From Microcaldota archaeon (GTDB lineage: Archaea; Micrarchaeota; Micrarchaeia; Micrarchaeales; CABMGC01): a DNA stretch of 55,740 nucleotides. The notes below the pieces were generated by a model, which worked only from the letters and a program-made list of their open reading frames with translations, searched no databases and had not been told where the DNA came from. Numbering within the stretch: the first letter of the stretch is position 1; each line of letters starts with the position of its first letter. The position numbers and the translations under genes are program-made. The DNA lies in NCBI GenBank assembly GCA_023270055.1, contig JAGDYB010000012.1, positions 1 to 55,740 on the forward strand. Direction: 5' to 3'. Shown one piece after another: positions 32,294 through 41,045 of the stretch.

Positions 32294-32354
32294 ACCTTTT
32301 TAAATATGCACAAATAAATATAAAGACAATACTTCGATTGTAATATCAGCTTAA

Positions 32355-32460
32355 CTTATATTTATAAGTATCTCCCGAAAATGTTAAGCCCGGATTCAAA
32401 GACTTGGCGCATTGCCGGAGGATTTGTGTGCTCACTTCCACCGTAATCCGACGCATATTA
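32355..32460 (+). ncRNA. Candidate structured RNA upstream of rtcB
   Basis: A TATA-like ATTTATAA at about 32359-32366 precedes a short GC-richer block in an AT-rich gap. CGGATT (32391-32396) pairs with AATCCG (about 32445-32450). Inside are GGC-GCATT-GCC and GGAGG...CTTCC hairpins. The pattern suggests a transcribed RNA of about 60-70 nt, but it is not a tRNA and no C/D boxes are seen. It could also be a long leader of rtcB. Confidence 0.35.
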
Positions 32461-32524
32461 TATATTTTTGCACCGTATTTGTATATTGTGTTGATCTGAT
32501 ATTTAGCATTTTTCCGTGATTTTT

Positions 32525-33964
32525 ATGAAAATAGAGAATATTGATGCTGTAAGGCATAGAATTTCAAAGGATAAAAACGAGAGAATGGGCACCGACGTAG
32601 TCATATATGCGAAGGACTATATGCTCGAGAAGATGGAAAGCGACAGGACGATACAGCAGGCAATGAATGCAACGAACCTGCCCGGTGTGGTGGGTAACGT
32701 GCTGATAATGCCCGACGGGCACGAGGGATATGGCTTTCCGGTTGGCGGCGTTGCCGCTTTTGATGCAGAGGAGGGTATAATATCGCCTGGCGCCATAGGA
32801 TTCGACATAAACTGCGGGGTTAGACTCATAAAAACAAACCTTACCGAAGATATCGTAAGGCCCAAGATAAAACAGCTTATGGACTCGCTATTCAAGAACG
32901 TTCCAAGTGGGGTAGGGAGCAGGCTCAAGATTGGCTTTGGGGAATCAGAGATAAACAAAGTTGCAGAGGAAGGGGTAAATTACATAATAGAAAAGGGATA
33001 CGGATTCAAGGAGGACAGCGAATCGATAGAGGAAAACGGCTTCATGCAGGGAGCTGACATTTCAAAGGTAAGCAAATCGGCTAAAAGCAGGGGCAAGGAC
33101 CAGCTGGGCACCCTTGGAGCGGGAAACCACTTCCTCGAGGTTCAAAAGGTCGAAAGGATATTTGACGGCAGCATTGCAAAAGGTTATGGCCTTTCGGAAG
33201 GGCAAATAGTGGTCATGGTACACACGGGCTCTAGGGGGTTCGGGCACCAGATATGCAGCGACTACATGCAGGAGCTTATAGACTACAGGAGGAAAAACAA
33301 CATAAGCATAATAGACCCCGAGCTGAGCTATGCACACATAAAGAGCAAGGAGGCGGAAGATTACCTGGCGGCGATGAAGGCGGCTGTGAATTACGCATTC
33401 GTGAACAGACAGCTAATAACGCACAACATAAGGAAAAGCTTTGAGGAGGTTTTTGGCAAAAGCGCAGACGCGCTCGGGATGGAGATACTTTACGACGTAG
33501 CGCACAATATAGCCAAACTCGAAGAATATGATTATGAGGGAAGAAGAAGGAAGGTATACGTGCACAGGAAGGGTGCGACAAGAGCACTCCCGAAGGGCTC
33601 ACAGAATGTGCCAGCGAAGTACAGGCAGTATGGGCAGCCGGTGCTTATACCTGGCAGCATGGGCACAGCGAGCTATGTGCTTGCCGGCAGCGAAGGATCG
33701 GTGAGGGAAACATTCGGATCGACATGCCACGGATCCGGAAGGGTCATGTCAAGACACCAGGCAATAAGGGAGATACCTGCATCAAAAACTTTCGGAGACC
33801 TCAAGAAAAAGGAGATAGAGATAAGGATAAGAACAAGGAGCCTAGTAAGCGAGGAGGCTGAATGGGCATATAAGAATGTGGATGATGTGGTTGGGACTGT
33901 AGAGCAGGCTGGGCTTTCCAAAATAATAGCTAGAAATGTGCCCATTGGCGTGGCAAAAGGCTAG
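32525..33964 (+). CDS. rtcB: RNA-splicing ligase RtcB
   Basis: 479 residues from the ATG at 32525; a GTG three codons earlier is possible. Manganese and guanylate site motifs are all present: MPDGHEGYGFPVGGVAA, GFDINCGVRL with the metal-binding Cys, GAGNHFLEVQ, VHTGSRGFGHQ, and VHRKGATRAL with the His that carries GMP. PGSMGTASYVL and STCHGSGRVMSR follow. RtcB joins tRNA exons left by the splicing endonuclease (2',3'-cyclic phosphate to 5'-OH) using GTP, helped by archease (11041-11478). There is no intein. The stop overlaps the stop of the opposite-strand gene by 4 bp. Confidence 0.97.
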   Translation: MKIENIDAVRHRISKDKNERMGTDVVIYAKDYMLEKMESDRTIQQAMNATNLPGVVGNVLIMPDGHEGYGFPVGGVAAFDAEEGIISPGAIGFDINCGVRLIKTNLTEDIVRPKIKQLMDSLFKNVPSGVGSRLKIGFGESEINKVAEEGVNYIIEKGYGFKEDSESIEENGFMQGADISKVSKSAKSRGKDQLGTLGAGNHFLEVQKVERIFDGSIAKGYGLSEGQIVVMVHTGSRGFGHQICSDYMQELIDYRRKNNISIIDPELSYAHIKSKEAEDYLAAMKAAVNYAFVNRQLITHNIRKSFEEVFGKSADALGMEILYDVAHNIAKLEEYDYEGRRRKVYVHRKGATRALPKGSQNVPAKYRQYGQPVLIPGSMGTASYVLAGSEGSVRETFGSTCHGSGRVMSRHQAIREIPASKTFGDLKKKEIEIRIRTRSLVSEEAEWAYKNVDDVVGTVEQAGLSKIIARNVPIGVAKG

Positions 33965-34719
33965 AGTGTCTTTAGCTTGTCTTCAACTTGGCTCAACAGT
34001 GCATATGCTTCTGGAATGTATGCGAAGCTTGTGAGCTTCAGCAGCAGTTCCTCAGCATCCTTGTATTTTTTGCCTTCTGCATAATCTAGCGCCACATAAT
34101 ACAAGTGGTTTGGAACTTTCATCTGCAAGAGTTTTTTAGAGTAGAGCTCGCGATTCTTCCTGTCGTTGACCAAACCGCTGTATAGAAAATTTGAATAGGC
34201 AGTTATTACATCGTCAGCCTTCAGCATGTTTATTTCTGTTATCGAATCCACTGCCGCTGGGACATTGTGCAACCTGAACTCCGACAGGAATTTTACATAA
34301 AGCGCGATTTCGTTGCTTTCTGGGGCGGCAGATGCGTCATGTATCGCCTTGTAATACAGCTGCTTTGCCTTCTTGTAGAGCTCTATGGCCTTGTAGTTGG
34401 CTTCAGCATTTTCTTCCATGAAGCCAGTAAGGCTTATGTGATTTATGGTGGTGAGCGCATAATCAGAGAAATGGGAATAGAATCGTGCCGCGCTGTATGC
34501 GTGGGAATAATCGCCATTTGCTACCATTCCGTCGAACACCTTTGACGCATCATCCCATTTGCCAGAAGTTATGCTGCTGCTTATGCTGTCTAGTGACCCT
34601 TTTAGGTTAGCGCTTGCAACCAAATCCTCGCTCGCAGTGCTCACCGGCATGTCGCAGAAAAAGCATATACCATAGTCTCCGAGCACAGGCACAGGCATGC
34701 CGCAATGCGTGCAACGCAT
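33961..34719 (-). CDS. Zinc-ribbon protein with TPR-like helical repeats
   Basis: 252 residues from the ATG at 34719, placed about 30 bases after a TATA-like TTTATATAAA (34748-34757). Longer versions from 34743 or 34767 would start around the promoter. The start MRCTHCGMPVPVLGDYGICFFC is a four-Cys zinc ribbon. The remainder is a set of helix pairs (AIELYKKAKQLYYKAIHDA, YYVALDYAEGKKYKDAEELLLKL) that look like TPR/Sel1-type repeats, suited to protein binding. No named family. Its stop overlaps the end of rtcB on the other strand. Confidence 0.8.
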   Translation of the reverse strand: MRCTHCGMPVPVLGDYGICFFCDMPVSTASEDLVASANLKGSLDSISSSITSGKWDDASKVFDGMVANGDYSHAYSAARFYSHFSDYALTTINHISLTGFMEENAEANYKAIELYKKAKQLYYKAIHDASAAPESNEIALYVKFLSEFRLHNVPAAVDSITEINMLKADDVITAYSNFLYSGLVNDRKNRELYSKKLLQMKVPNHLYYVALDYAEGKKYKDAEELLLKLTSFAYIPEAYALLSQVEDKLKTL

Positions 34720-34829
34720 GACTTTGCTTCCCTGCTCGAGCATCTTTATATAAACGCCAACGTCCACCGCACCACAATTCTAATATTCAAGGCAAATACT
34801 TAAATTCTTCCGAAAATTTGCGGCAACGC

Positions 34830-35489
34830 TCATTTTTTCCTCAAGACTAGAAAAAGGTGCATCCGGTCATATGGCATTATGTTTATCTTTTCGAGCACCT
34901 CGAACCGTCTTGATATCGCGTTTATAAAGTCGCGATATATAACTTCTGGCTTCATTGCCGTGCTTATGCTTTGCGACTTTATCACGACATAGGCGATGCC
35001 GCCAGGCTTAAGTTGCGCGCTGTTGATGTTGAATATCGCAAGCTGGTCGCGTGACGAAACGTCTTGGTACAGTATGTCGACAGTTCCGACATCATCCTTG
35101 TACTTTTCCACGAGCCGCGCATCTTGCAGTATTGGAAACATGTTGTGCCTGGCATCGCAAAGCTCAAGCAGCTGGCGCATGTTCCTTTCGGATATTTCGA
35201 CGCAGTATAAGGCGCCGGATTCGCCTATTATGTCGCTCACGTGGCTGCACGTGGTTCCCGTTGCCGCACCAAGGTAAAGAACCTTGCTGCCGGGCATTAT
35301 GTACATGTGCCTGAGACCCTTTAGTATTGCCGCAGCAAGCTTGCTCCTGTATGGGTTCCAGAGCCTGTACTCTTTCCCCCCTTCCTGAATTAGCTCCTCG
35401 TCGTATACCTTGCGGCCTACTGCGAGGTTGCGTGTGGCGAGCTTTCCGTTAACCTTGTACACATTCTTGAATATTTCTATTACTTTCAA
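34830..35489 (-). CDS. flpA: Fibrillarin-like rRNA/tRNA 2'-O-methyltransferase
   Basis: 219 residues, archaeal length, without the eukaryotic GAR tail. LWNPYRSKLAAAILKG, then the SAM site VLYLGAATGTTCSHVSDIIG, YCVEISERNMRQLLELC, ILQDARLVEKY, the catalytic-type DILYQDVSSRDQ, GGIAYVVIKSQSIS (catalytic Lys) and a PYDRMHLFLVLRKK end. It methylates 2'-OH groups as part of C/D box RNPs with Nop5 and L7Ae. Nop5 is not in this window, but one C/D guide RNA is (11524-11585). Confidence 0.96.
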   Translation of the reverse strand: MKVIEIFKNVYKVNGKLATRNLAVGRKVYDEELIQEGGKEYRLWNPYRSKLAAAILKGLRHMYIMPGSKVLYLGAATGTTCSHVSDIIGESGALYCVEISERNMRQLLELCDARHNMFPILQDARLVEKYKDDVGTVDILYQDVSSRDQLAIFNINSAQLKPGGIAYVVIKSQSISTAMKPEVIYRDFINAISRRFEVLEKINIMPYDRMHLFLVLRKK

Positions 35490-35543
35490 TTTATCGCCGT
35501 GTTATGCAAAATGTTTAAGCAATTTAGACATCATCTGAGGCTG

Positions 35544-35558
35544 CTGCGCAGAGCGCAG
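35544..35558. other. GC-rich hairpin in the flpA / histidine kinase divergent gap
   Basis: CTGCGC-AGA-GCGCAG forms six G-C-rich pairs with a three-base loop in the 178-bp gap between divergent genes. No T-run follows. TATA-like elements for the kinase gene lie downstream (about 35639-35650). It may be a regulator site or chance. Confidence 0.3.
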
Positions 35559-35667
35559 GCAATATCAATTTATACATTAAGGCAAAAATGCTAATGAAAT
35601 GTGCTATATACTTGATGGTATAACAATTATATTGTAAAGATACTATATTAAATTTTAGGTTGATAGC

Positions 35668-37899
35668 GTGCAGGAGGAAACTAATGCAGTGCTGAAAATT
35701 GCGCTCGGGCTTTTTGACATGGACAAGCTCAGTATAAACGACGATGAGCTTTCTAAAAGGCTTGTTGAAGGGCTGAGGAGCGTGAATGGCATAGATGACG
35801 CAAAGCTCAAGCTTGTGCTGCAGAAGAAAGAGGAGCTGTTGCCGCTCGAGGAATACGCAATAAACATGGCAAAACAATATAGGGATAACAGGCTCAGCAG
35901 CTACTCCGAATTTGGGGACCTCGTAAGCTATTACAACCAAGGTTACAAGAGCAGCATGGTCATACCAATCATTGCCATAGGTAAGAGGGTAGGCGTCATA
36001 ACGCTGCTTTCAAGAAAGGAGGAATATTTCTCAGACGAACTCGCCAGCTACCTAAACATAGCAGTGCAGCTGTTTGGCTTGCAGCTGATGAACAGAGAGG
36101 AGAATGCAAAAAATGTAAGCCTTGCAAAATACTTTGATGCGGCGTTTAATGCAGCTGTTCCGCAGCTTATCGTTGACAGGAAGGGTTATGTTGTAAAGGC
36201 AAACAAATCGGCAAACATGCTCGGGATTGCAGCGAAAGCGCTCTCTGGTATGAATATCAAGGAGATACTGGACATCGATTCTAACATGCTTGAAACGCTT
36301 AAGAATGGGGTTGTCGGCACGGTGCGTTCGACAAATGATCCGTTCAGGATTTTTGCTGTATCGCAGAACAGCGTAAACGAAAACGTGATGCATGTCGTCA
36401 TTAACGAGATAACAGATAAAAAAATAATCGAGGAGCAGAAGGCAATGCTCGCAAGGCTCAACAACGTCTTCCTTATGCTCGACAACAATACCACCATAAT
36501 CGCCGTAGAGGGCAATCCGGATTTGGTAATGAAGTCGGGCAGGGAATCACTGCTAGGAAGGAAGCTTGCTGACATGATAAAGGACAAAGAGGCGTTTGGC
36601 AAGCTTGTCGAAACCGCAAGATCCGGAGGTGGCTCAGGCGAATTTACCATGCTACTTGACAACAATATTAGCATTGACACCAAGATAGACATATTCAAAA
36701 ACGGGGTATACGGCATTTCTTGCATAGTTTCACCCTTGTACTACGAAAGGTACACAAAACGCCTGGAGGAGAATATCGATGACATTATCAAGAGCTCCAG
36801 CGACATAATAATCATAATCGACCAGTTCGGATATGTGAAGAGGGTAAACAAGAGCACGCTAGATATGCTCGGTTATAACGAGCAAGAGATTGTAGGCACG
36901 GCAATATCTTCTCTCTACTACGCAGATGCTGCGCAGAAGATAGAGAACGCAATGTCAATGGCAAAGCAGAATGGCAACGTGTCAAACTTGTTCATGAACA
37001 TGAAGAGGAACGGCACCGATGAAGTAGTGCCGTTCGAGCAGAGCGTACGTAAACTTGTGAACGAGGGCAACGAGCTCTCCGGATACATGATAGTCGGAAG
37101 GGAGCTCGCGACAAAGAGGGTTATAAGCAGGATGGAGGACGAGATAGAAAGAATAACGCGTGATGCGGAAAAATTCAAAAGCGAGAGTGATCTTAAAACG
37201 CAGTTCATATACAACATTTCGCATGACCTGAAGACGCCGATAACAAACATAAAGGGCTTTTCGAAGCTTCTGTACAATGGCGACTTTGGCGAGCTAAATG
37301 GCGAACAGAAGAACTACCTGCAGATAATAGCCGACGAAGCGGACAGGCTTCTCTCGCTGATACAGCAGATTCTCGACGTTGCAAAGCTCTCGTCTGGCAA
37401 GATCAAGCTTGACATGCAGCAGGTTGATATAAAGAAGCTCGTAGAGAATCCTAGCATAACCGCGCTCAAGGAGGTGGCTGAAGGCAAGGGCTTGATGTTC
37501 GGGCTTAACGTTGAATACAATTTGCCAACGGTAACGGCTGACCCGAACAGGCTAATACAGGTTTTTGTAAACCTCATAAACAACGCGATAAAATTCACTG
37601 AAAAAGGTAGCATAATGCTGAACATATACAAGAAGGGGAAGAGCATAAGGGTGGAGGTCAAGGACACAGGCATAGGCATAAGCAAGGAGGAACAGAGGCG
37701 GCTCTTCAGGAAATTCTACCAGGTGCAGCACAAGGGCCTCGTGAAGCAGGAGGGGGCGGGCACCGGCTTGGGGCTCTCGATAGCAAAGGAGATAATAAAC
37801 CTCCACGGCGGCAAGATAGGCATTGTTTCAGAGCTGGGCAAGGGAAGCACATTCTGGTTCACAATACCGCTGATAAGCAGGAAAAAGGGAAAACAGTAA
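35668..37899 (+). CDS. Cytoplasmic GAF/PAS sensor histidine kinase
   Basis: 743 residues from a GTG. There is no membrane segment, so it senses inside the cell. Domains: a GAF-like region at about 1-155 (VIPIIAIGKRVGVITLLSR), PAS domains at about 160-250, 265-370 and 385-490 (IIIIDQFGYVKRVNKSTLDMLGY), a coiled linker, HisKA with the phosphorylated His519 in FIYNISHDLKTPITNIKGF, and HATPase_c (N box NLINNAIKF, G1 DTGIGIS, F box FRKFYQ, G2 GTGLGLSIAKEI). The nearest response regulator lies 1.5 kb downstream at 39416 and may be its partner. Two-component genes in archaea are usually acquired from bacteria. The signal is unknown. Confidence 0.95.
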   Translation: MQEETNAVLKIALGLFDMDKLSINDDELSKRLVEGLRSVNGIDDAKLKLVLQKKEELLPLEEYAINMAKQYRDNRLSSYSEFGDLVSYYNQGYKSSMVIPIIAIGKRVGVITLLSRKEEYFSDELASYLNIAVQLFGLQLMNREENAKNVSLAKYFDAAFNAAVPQLIVDRKGYVVKANKSANMLGIAAKALSGMNIKEILDIDSNMLETLKNGVVGTVRSTNDPFRIFAVSQNSVNENVMHVVINEITDKKIIEEQKAMLARLNNVFLMLDNNTTIIAVEGNPDLVMKSGRESLLGRKLADMIKDKEAFGKLVETARSGGGSGEFTMLLDNNISIDTKIDIFKNGVYGISCIVSPLYYERYTKRLEENIDDIIKSSSDIIIIIDQFGYVKRVNKSTLDMLGYNEQEIVGTAISSLYYADAAQKIENAMSMAKQNGNVSNLFMNMKRNGTDEVVPFEQSVRKLVNEGNELSGYMIVGRELATKRVISRMEDEIERITRDAEKFKSESDLKTQFIYNISHDLKTPITNIKGFSKLLYNGDFGELNGEQKNYLQIIADEADRLLSLIQQILDVAKLSSGKIKLDMQQVDIKKLVENPSITALKEVAEGKGLMFGLNVEYNLPTVTADPNRLIQVFVNLINNAIKFTEKGSIMLNIYKKGKSIRVEVKDTGIGISKEEQRRLFRKFYQVQHKGLVKQEGAGTGLGLSIAKEIINLHGGKIGIVSELGKGSTFWFTIPLISRKKGKQ

Positions 37900-37916
37900 C
37901 TTTCATGAGCGCATCT

Positions 37917-38249
37917 TCAGAACATCCTCGAGCCAAGGGGCGCATCCTTGTCAGGAACTAGCAGAATCACGTTACCGCCTGAATCCGGAACGCCAAGGAC
38001 AAGCACCTCGCTTTCAAAGCCTTTTACCTTTTTCGGCGGCAAGTTGACCACGGCTATGATTTTCTTTCCAAGCAAATCATCGGGCTTGTAGTTTGCCACG
38101 TGCGCACTTGATCTCTTTAGCCCAATTTCAGTGCCGAAATCTATAAGCAGTTTGTATGATGGCACCCTCGTGCCTGGAAAGTCTTCGACACCTATTATCT
38201 TTCCTACCCTTATGTCGGCTTTCTCGAAATCGGAAAAGCTTATTTCCAT
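37917..38249 (-). CDS. tRNA-binding OB-fold protein (CsaA/MetRS-C-like)
   Basis: 110 residues from the ATG at 38249; a GTG touching the upstream stop would add three. FSDFEKADIRVGKIIGVEDFPG opens the tRNA-binding OB fold, with KLLIDFGTEIGLKRSSAHVANYKPDDLLGKKIIAVVNL in the middle and VLVLGVPDSGGNVILLVPD near the end. Stand-alone forms bind tRNA or act as chaperone-like dimers (CsaA), while the same fold forms the C-terminus of many MetRS proteins. It follows the exported Ser/Thr-rich gene without a gap. Confidence 0.92.
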   Translation of the reverse strand: MEISFSDFEKADIRVGKIIGVEDFPGTRVPSYKLLIDFGTEIGLKRSSAHVANYKPDDLLGKKIIAVVNLPPKKVKGFESEVLVLGVPDSGGNVILLVPDKDAPLGSRMF

Positions 38250-38258
38250 AAGCCGCAC

Positions 38259-39290
38259 TCAAGATTTTGGCACATACGGTATGTATGCGCCGCAGAAGTT
38301 CTGTATGCTTGACTGGAAGTTATACGCTGAATTTATTATTGTAAAGTTCAGACCGTAGTATATGCCCTCGAATTTCATCGAAACCACCGGCGCAACGCTG
38401 TTTGAAAGATTCAAGATCAACGTTGCTGCGGGCCCGGTTGTATACTTAGAATGCGATATGGTTGAATATGTAACGTTGTACATGCCATTGCTCATTTTTG
38501 TTACGGTAACATTTACAGTTCTGGGTGTAGCCAAAGATACATTGGCAAATGTGCTTTGACCTGAAGGAGCTACGTTTGTGTATTTCTCGTAAGTAAGATT
38601 GTATATGCTTGCATTGCATGCGGTATCCTTTTCGTAGAGCTGCTTGTAGTTGTTCATCAATACGCCAAGCTTTGTTTCTGAAGCTATCGTCAATGCTTGC
38701 TGCAAAGGCGCTGAAGCGTTTATTGTCGTGGTTGAAGTAGACGTAGTAGATGTTGAAGTAGAAGTAACTATCTTTATGGTGCTGTTCTTGTATGTGCTTT
38801 GTTGAATAAAATCTGGCGCAGGTATTAACGATATTCCGCTGCTCTGAGGCACCTTGTTGAATAGCGGGATCTTTGTAAGCACAACGCTTACGCCGCTGGT
38901 CCCTGTTGACAAGAGCTTTATGTTCAGATCAGCTATGTTGCTGCCTGTTGTACTTACATTAAGCGAAGAGCCTTCCGGAATGTTCAGAACCTTGACTGCG
39001 CTTGTGAGTACCGGAAGTGACGTAAGATAGAATGAAGCGCCGGATTGCGAGAAATTCTTAAGCATAAGGGAATATTCGCCGCTGACCGAAGCTATGGAAA
39101 AGGATATGCTGCCGTTTGCAGGTATGTCAAAAGTCCTGTTGTAGAGCAGTATGACCCTGCTGCTCATTGTAGACCATTCGTAAACAGTAAAAATTATCAA
39201 CGCTATAAATGCCAAAAGCAGTATAATTCTCGGCCAGTTTGGCTTAAAATGCTTTTGCGGAGGGGTTGGTTTTCTTTTTTTAGCATCCAT
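38259..39290 (-). CDS. Single-pass surface protein, Ser/Thr-rich
   Basis: 343 residues. A basic cytoplasmic start (DAKKRKPTPPQKHFKP) is followed by one membrane helix at about 20-40, so the rest lies outside. Residues about 50-170 form a beta-rich domain (YNRTFDIPANGSISFSI). A low-complexity run at about 178-192 (TSTSTSTTSTSTTT) is a likely O-glycosylated linker. A second domain at 195-343 has NxS/T sites and two Cys (ACNASIYN and NFCGAY). No named family is recognised. It is another likely target of the surface-modification genes in this window. Confidence 0.82.
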   Translation of the reverse strand: MDAKKRKPTPPQKHFKPNWPRIILLLAFIALIIFTVYEWSTMSSRVILLYNRTFDIPANGSISFSIASVSGEYSLMLKNFSQSGASFYLTSLPVLTSAVKVLNIPEGSSLNVSTTGSNIADLNIKLLSTGTSGVSVVLTKIPLFNKVPQSSGISLIPAPDFIQQSTYKNSTIKIVTSTSTSTTSTSTTTINASAPLQQALTIASETKLGVLMNNYKQLYEKDTACNASIYNLTYEKYTNVAPSGQSTFANVSLATPRTVNVTVTKMSNGMYNVTYSTISHSKYTTGPAATLILNLSNSVAPVVSMKFEGIYYGLNFTIINSAYNFQSSIQNFCGAYIPYVPKS

Positions 39291-39415
39291 TTTATCATTA
39301 TTTTATTGCTAATAAAATTATAAAAATTGATTGCATCAGCGCTGACGTGCGCGAATTGTTTTTTATGTTGTAATGCGGGCACCAAGGCAAGAGCAGAAAA
39401 GTTAATATCCTTTGC

Positions 39416-40627
39416 ATGCCAAATAAGCTTAGGGCGATTGGTATGGTAGAGGATGTCAAGTCTGCGATTCTTTCTCTTATAAATGAAAAACAGCAGGCTA
39501 CGTACAACGAGCTGCTCAACGAGGCAACATCTACGCTTGGCATAGACGAGGAAACGCTAAAGCAGAACATAGCGCAGTTGGAGCACGCAAATGCAATAGC
39601 TTCAAGAAATACAGGGGGGATATTAACTTATTATGTGCTGCAGGATGAGGCGCAGCTCAGAAAAGTGATAATAGTAGAGGACGACAAGAACATAAACAAA
39701 CTTATGGCGCTTTCAATAGGCAAAGGATTCGAGATAACGCAGGTTTATGATGGAAGGGAAGCAATGAAACTTATCAGGGAGAAAAAGCCGGATCTTGCAA
39801 TACTTGATCTTATGCTCCCTGGCGTAGATGGGCTTGATATATGCCAAACGGTAAAAAGCGATCCTGATCTGCGCAATACGATCGTCATAATTGTGAGCGC
39901 CATGGATGCCACCTCAAACAGATTCAAGGGCATAAAGTATGGTGCTGACTACTACATTAAGAAGCCGTTTGACCCGGAGGAACTGAAATCGCTTGTAACG
40001 ATATTTCTTAAGAAAAAAGGCAAGAGATTCGACCCGCTCATAGACTTGCCAAATGAGGACAAAATATCTAAGGCAGTTGAGAAGGCCGTAGGAAGTGGCA
40101 GCAACTACGAGATAGGCAGGCTGAAGGTTGAAGGTCTTGCCGAATTCTCGAGCAGATTCGGCTCTGGCTCAGGCATAACTATACTCAGGCTTGTTTCGCA
40201 ACTGCTGCAGGACAAGATAAAGGAAACGGGGAACAGCATATTTGTCGGCTTCCTTGACAGCGACGATTTTGTAATTGCTGGCGACAAAAGCACCTCTAAA
40301 AAATTCGTGGAAGAAATAAGGGATGAATTCAACGCCGTGCTGCCGTTCATATACCAAAGCGAGGGTTATAAGCCCATCGAGCTCGGCATAGAGGATATGT
40401 ATGATGCGGAAAAGCCAAGGCTCTCGATATCCTACGCGGCAATAGAGAAGGAATCGCTGATAAAGAAAAGGGAGGAGATACTTAAGAGCAAAGGCAATGG
40501 CAAGGACATAGGAGCTTACACATACGAGGAGCTCAGGCGCATGCTCGGCAGCGACAATTTAGACATAACAATAACAAGAGATCCTACGGGAATAAAGCTC
40601 TCGGTTGGCAAATCGCCAGACGAATAA
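39416..40627 (+). CDS. Response regulator with winged-helix start and degenerate GGDEF-like tail
   Basis: 403 residues. Residues about 10-75 look like a winged helix (VKSAILSLINEKQQATYNEL through IASRNTGGILTYYV). Residues 82-200 are a receiver domain with acidic pocket D89/D90, phosphorylated D131 in AILDLMLPG, and K183 in IKKPFDP. Residues about 208-330 follow a diguanylate-cyclase layout (LIDLPNEDKISKAVEKAV, ITILRLVSQLLQDKI), but the signature loop is DSDDF (281-285) rather than GGDEF. So cyclic-di-GMP synthesis is unlikely; nucleotide binding or docking is possible. The hybrid kinase at 35668 is the likely phosphodonor. Such C-terminal domains are rare in archaea. Confidence 0.88.
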   Translation: MPNKLRAIGMVEDVKSAILSLINEKQQATYNELLNEATSTLGIDEETLKQNIAQLEHANAIASRNTGGILTYYVLQDEAQLRKVIIVEDDKNINKLMALSIGKGFEITQVYDGREAMKLIREKKPDLAILDLMLPGVDGLDICQTVKSDPDLRNTIVIIVSAMDATSNRFKGIKYGADYYIKKPFDPEELKSLVTIFLKKKGKRFDPLIDLPNEDKISKAVEKAVGSGSNYEIGRLKVEGLAEFSSRFGSGSGITILRLVSQLLQDKIKETGNSIFVGFLDSDDFVIAGDKSTSKKFVEEIRDEFNAVLPFIYQSEGYKPIELGIEDMYDAEKPRLSISYAAIEKESLIKKREEILKSKGNGKDIGAYTYEELRRMLGSDNLDITITRDPTGIKLSVGKSPDE

Positions 40628-40633
40628 GTATGA

Positions 40634-40981
40634 TTATTTTCTGTGTGCCTTTGCACCCTTCTTTGAAGGTACCTTCTTGACGGTGCGAGCGCTTGCCTTA
40701 CGCGTTTTGCGGCCGCTCTTCTGAGTAGCAGAAGATTTCCTGCTTGTGGCTGCTCTGCTTTTTGTTTTTGGTGCTGCCTGCCTGCTGACAGGCTGTCCTT
40801 CGCTTATCGATTCGGCATTGTTCAAAAGGTCGCTCGCATGCTTTTCTTCAGATGGCAGTGTTTCGCTTGTGCTGTAAAGCAGTGCCTGATCTTCTATATT
40901 GCCACGCTTGAGTATTTCCATAAGCTCTTGTGTCTTCTTGAACCTTTCCAACTTGTCGTTTTTTGATTCTTTTTTTGCCAA
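40634..40981 (-). CDS. Small basic protein with Lys/Ala/Ser-rich disordered tail
   Basis: 115 residues. Residues 1-60 are mostly helical and charged (KNDKLERFKKTQELMEILKRG). Residues 65-115 are low-complexity and strongly basic (RKSSATQKSGRKTRKASART, VKKVPSKKGAKAHRK), like histone H1 or HU tails. It may bind DNA or RNA, but no family is recognised. It converges with the response regulator gene. Confidence 0.72.
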   Translation of the reverse strand: MAKKESKNDKLERFKKTQELMEILKRGNIEDQALLYSTSETLPSEEKHASDLLNNAESISEGQPVSRQAAPKTKSRAATSRKSSATQKSGRKTRKASARTVKKVPSKKGAKAHRK

Positions 40982-41045
40982 ACAAGCACCGGCTTAATAT
41001 ATTGAATAGCATAGATTTAAATAATTAGCGGAAGAAAGGCAGCGG

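Noticed and set aside
35489-35668. Possible C/D RNA next to fibrillarin
   Set aside because: A box-like ATGATGT occurs on the minus strand, but no D or D' box follows at the right distance.
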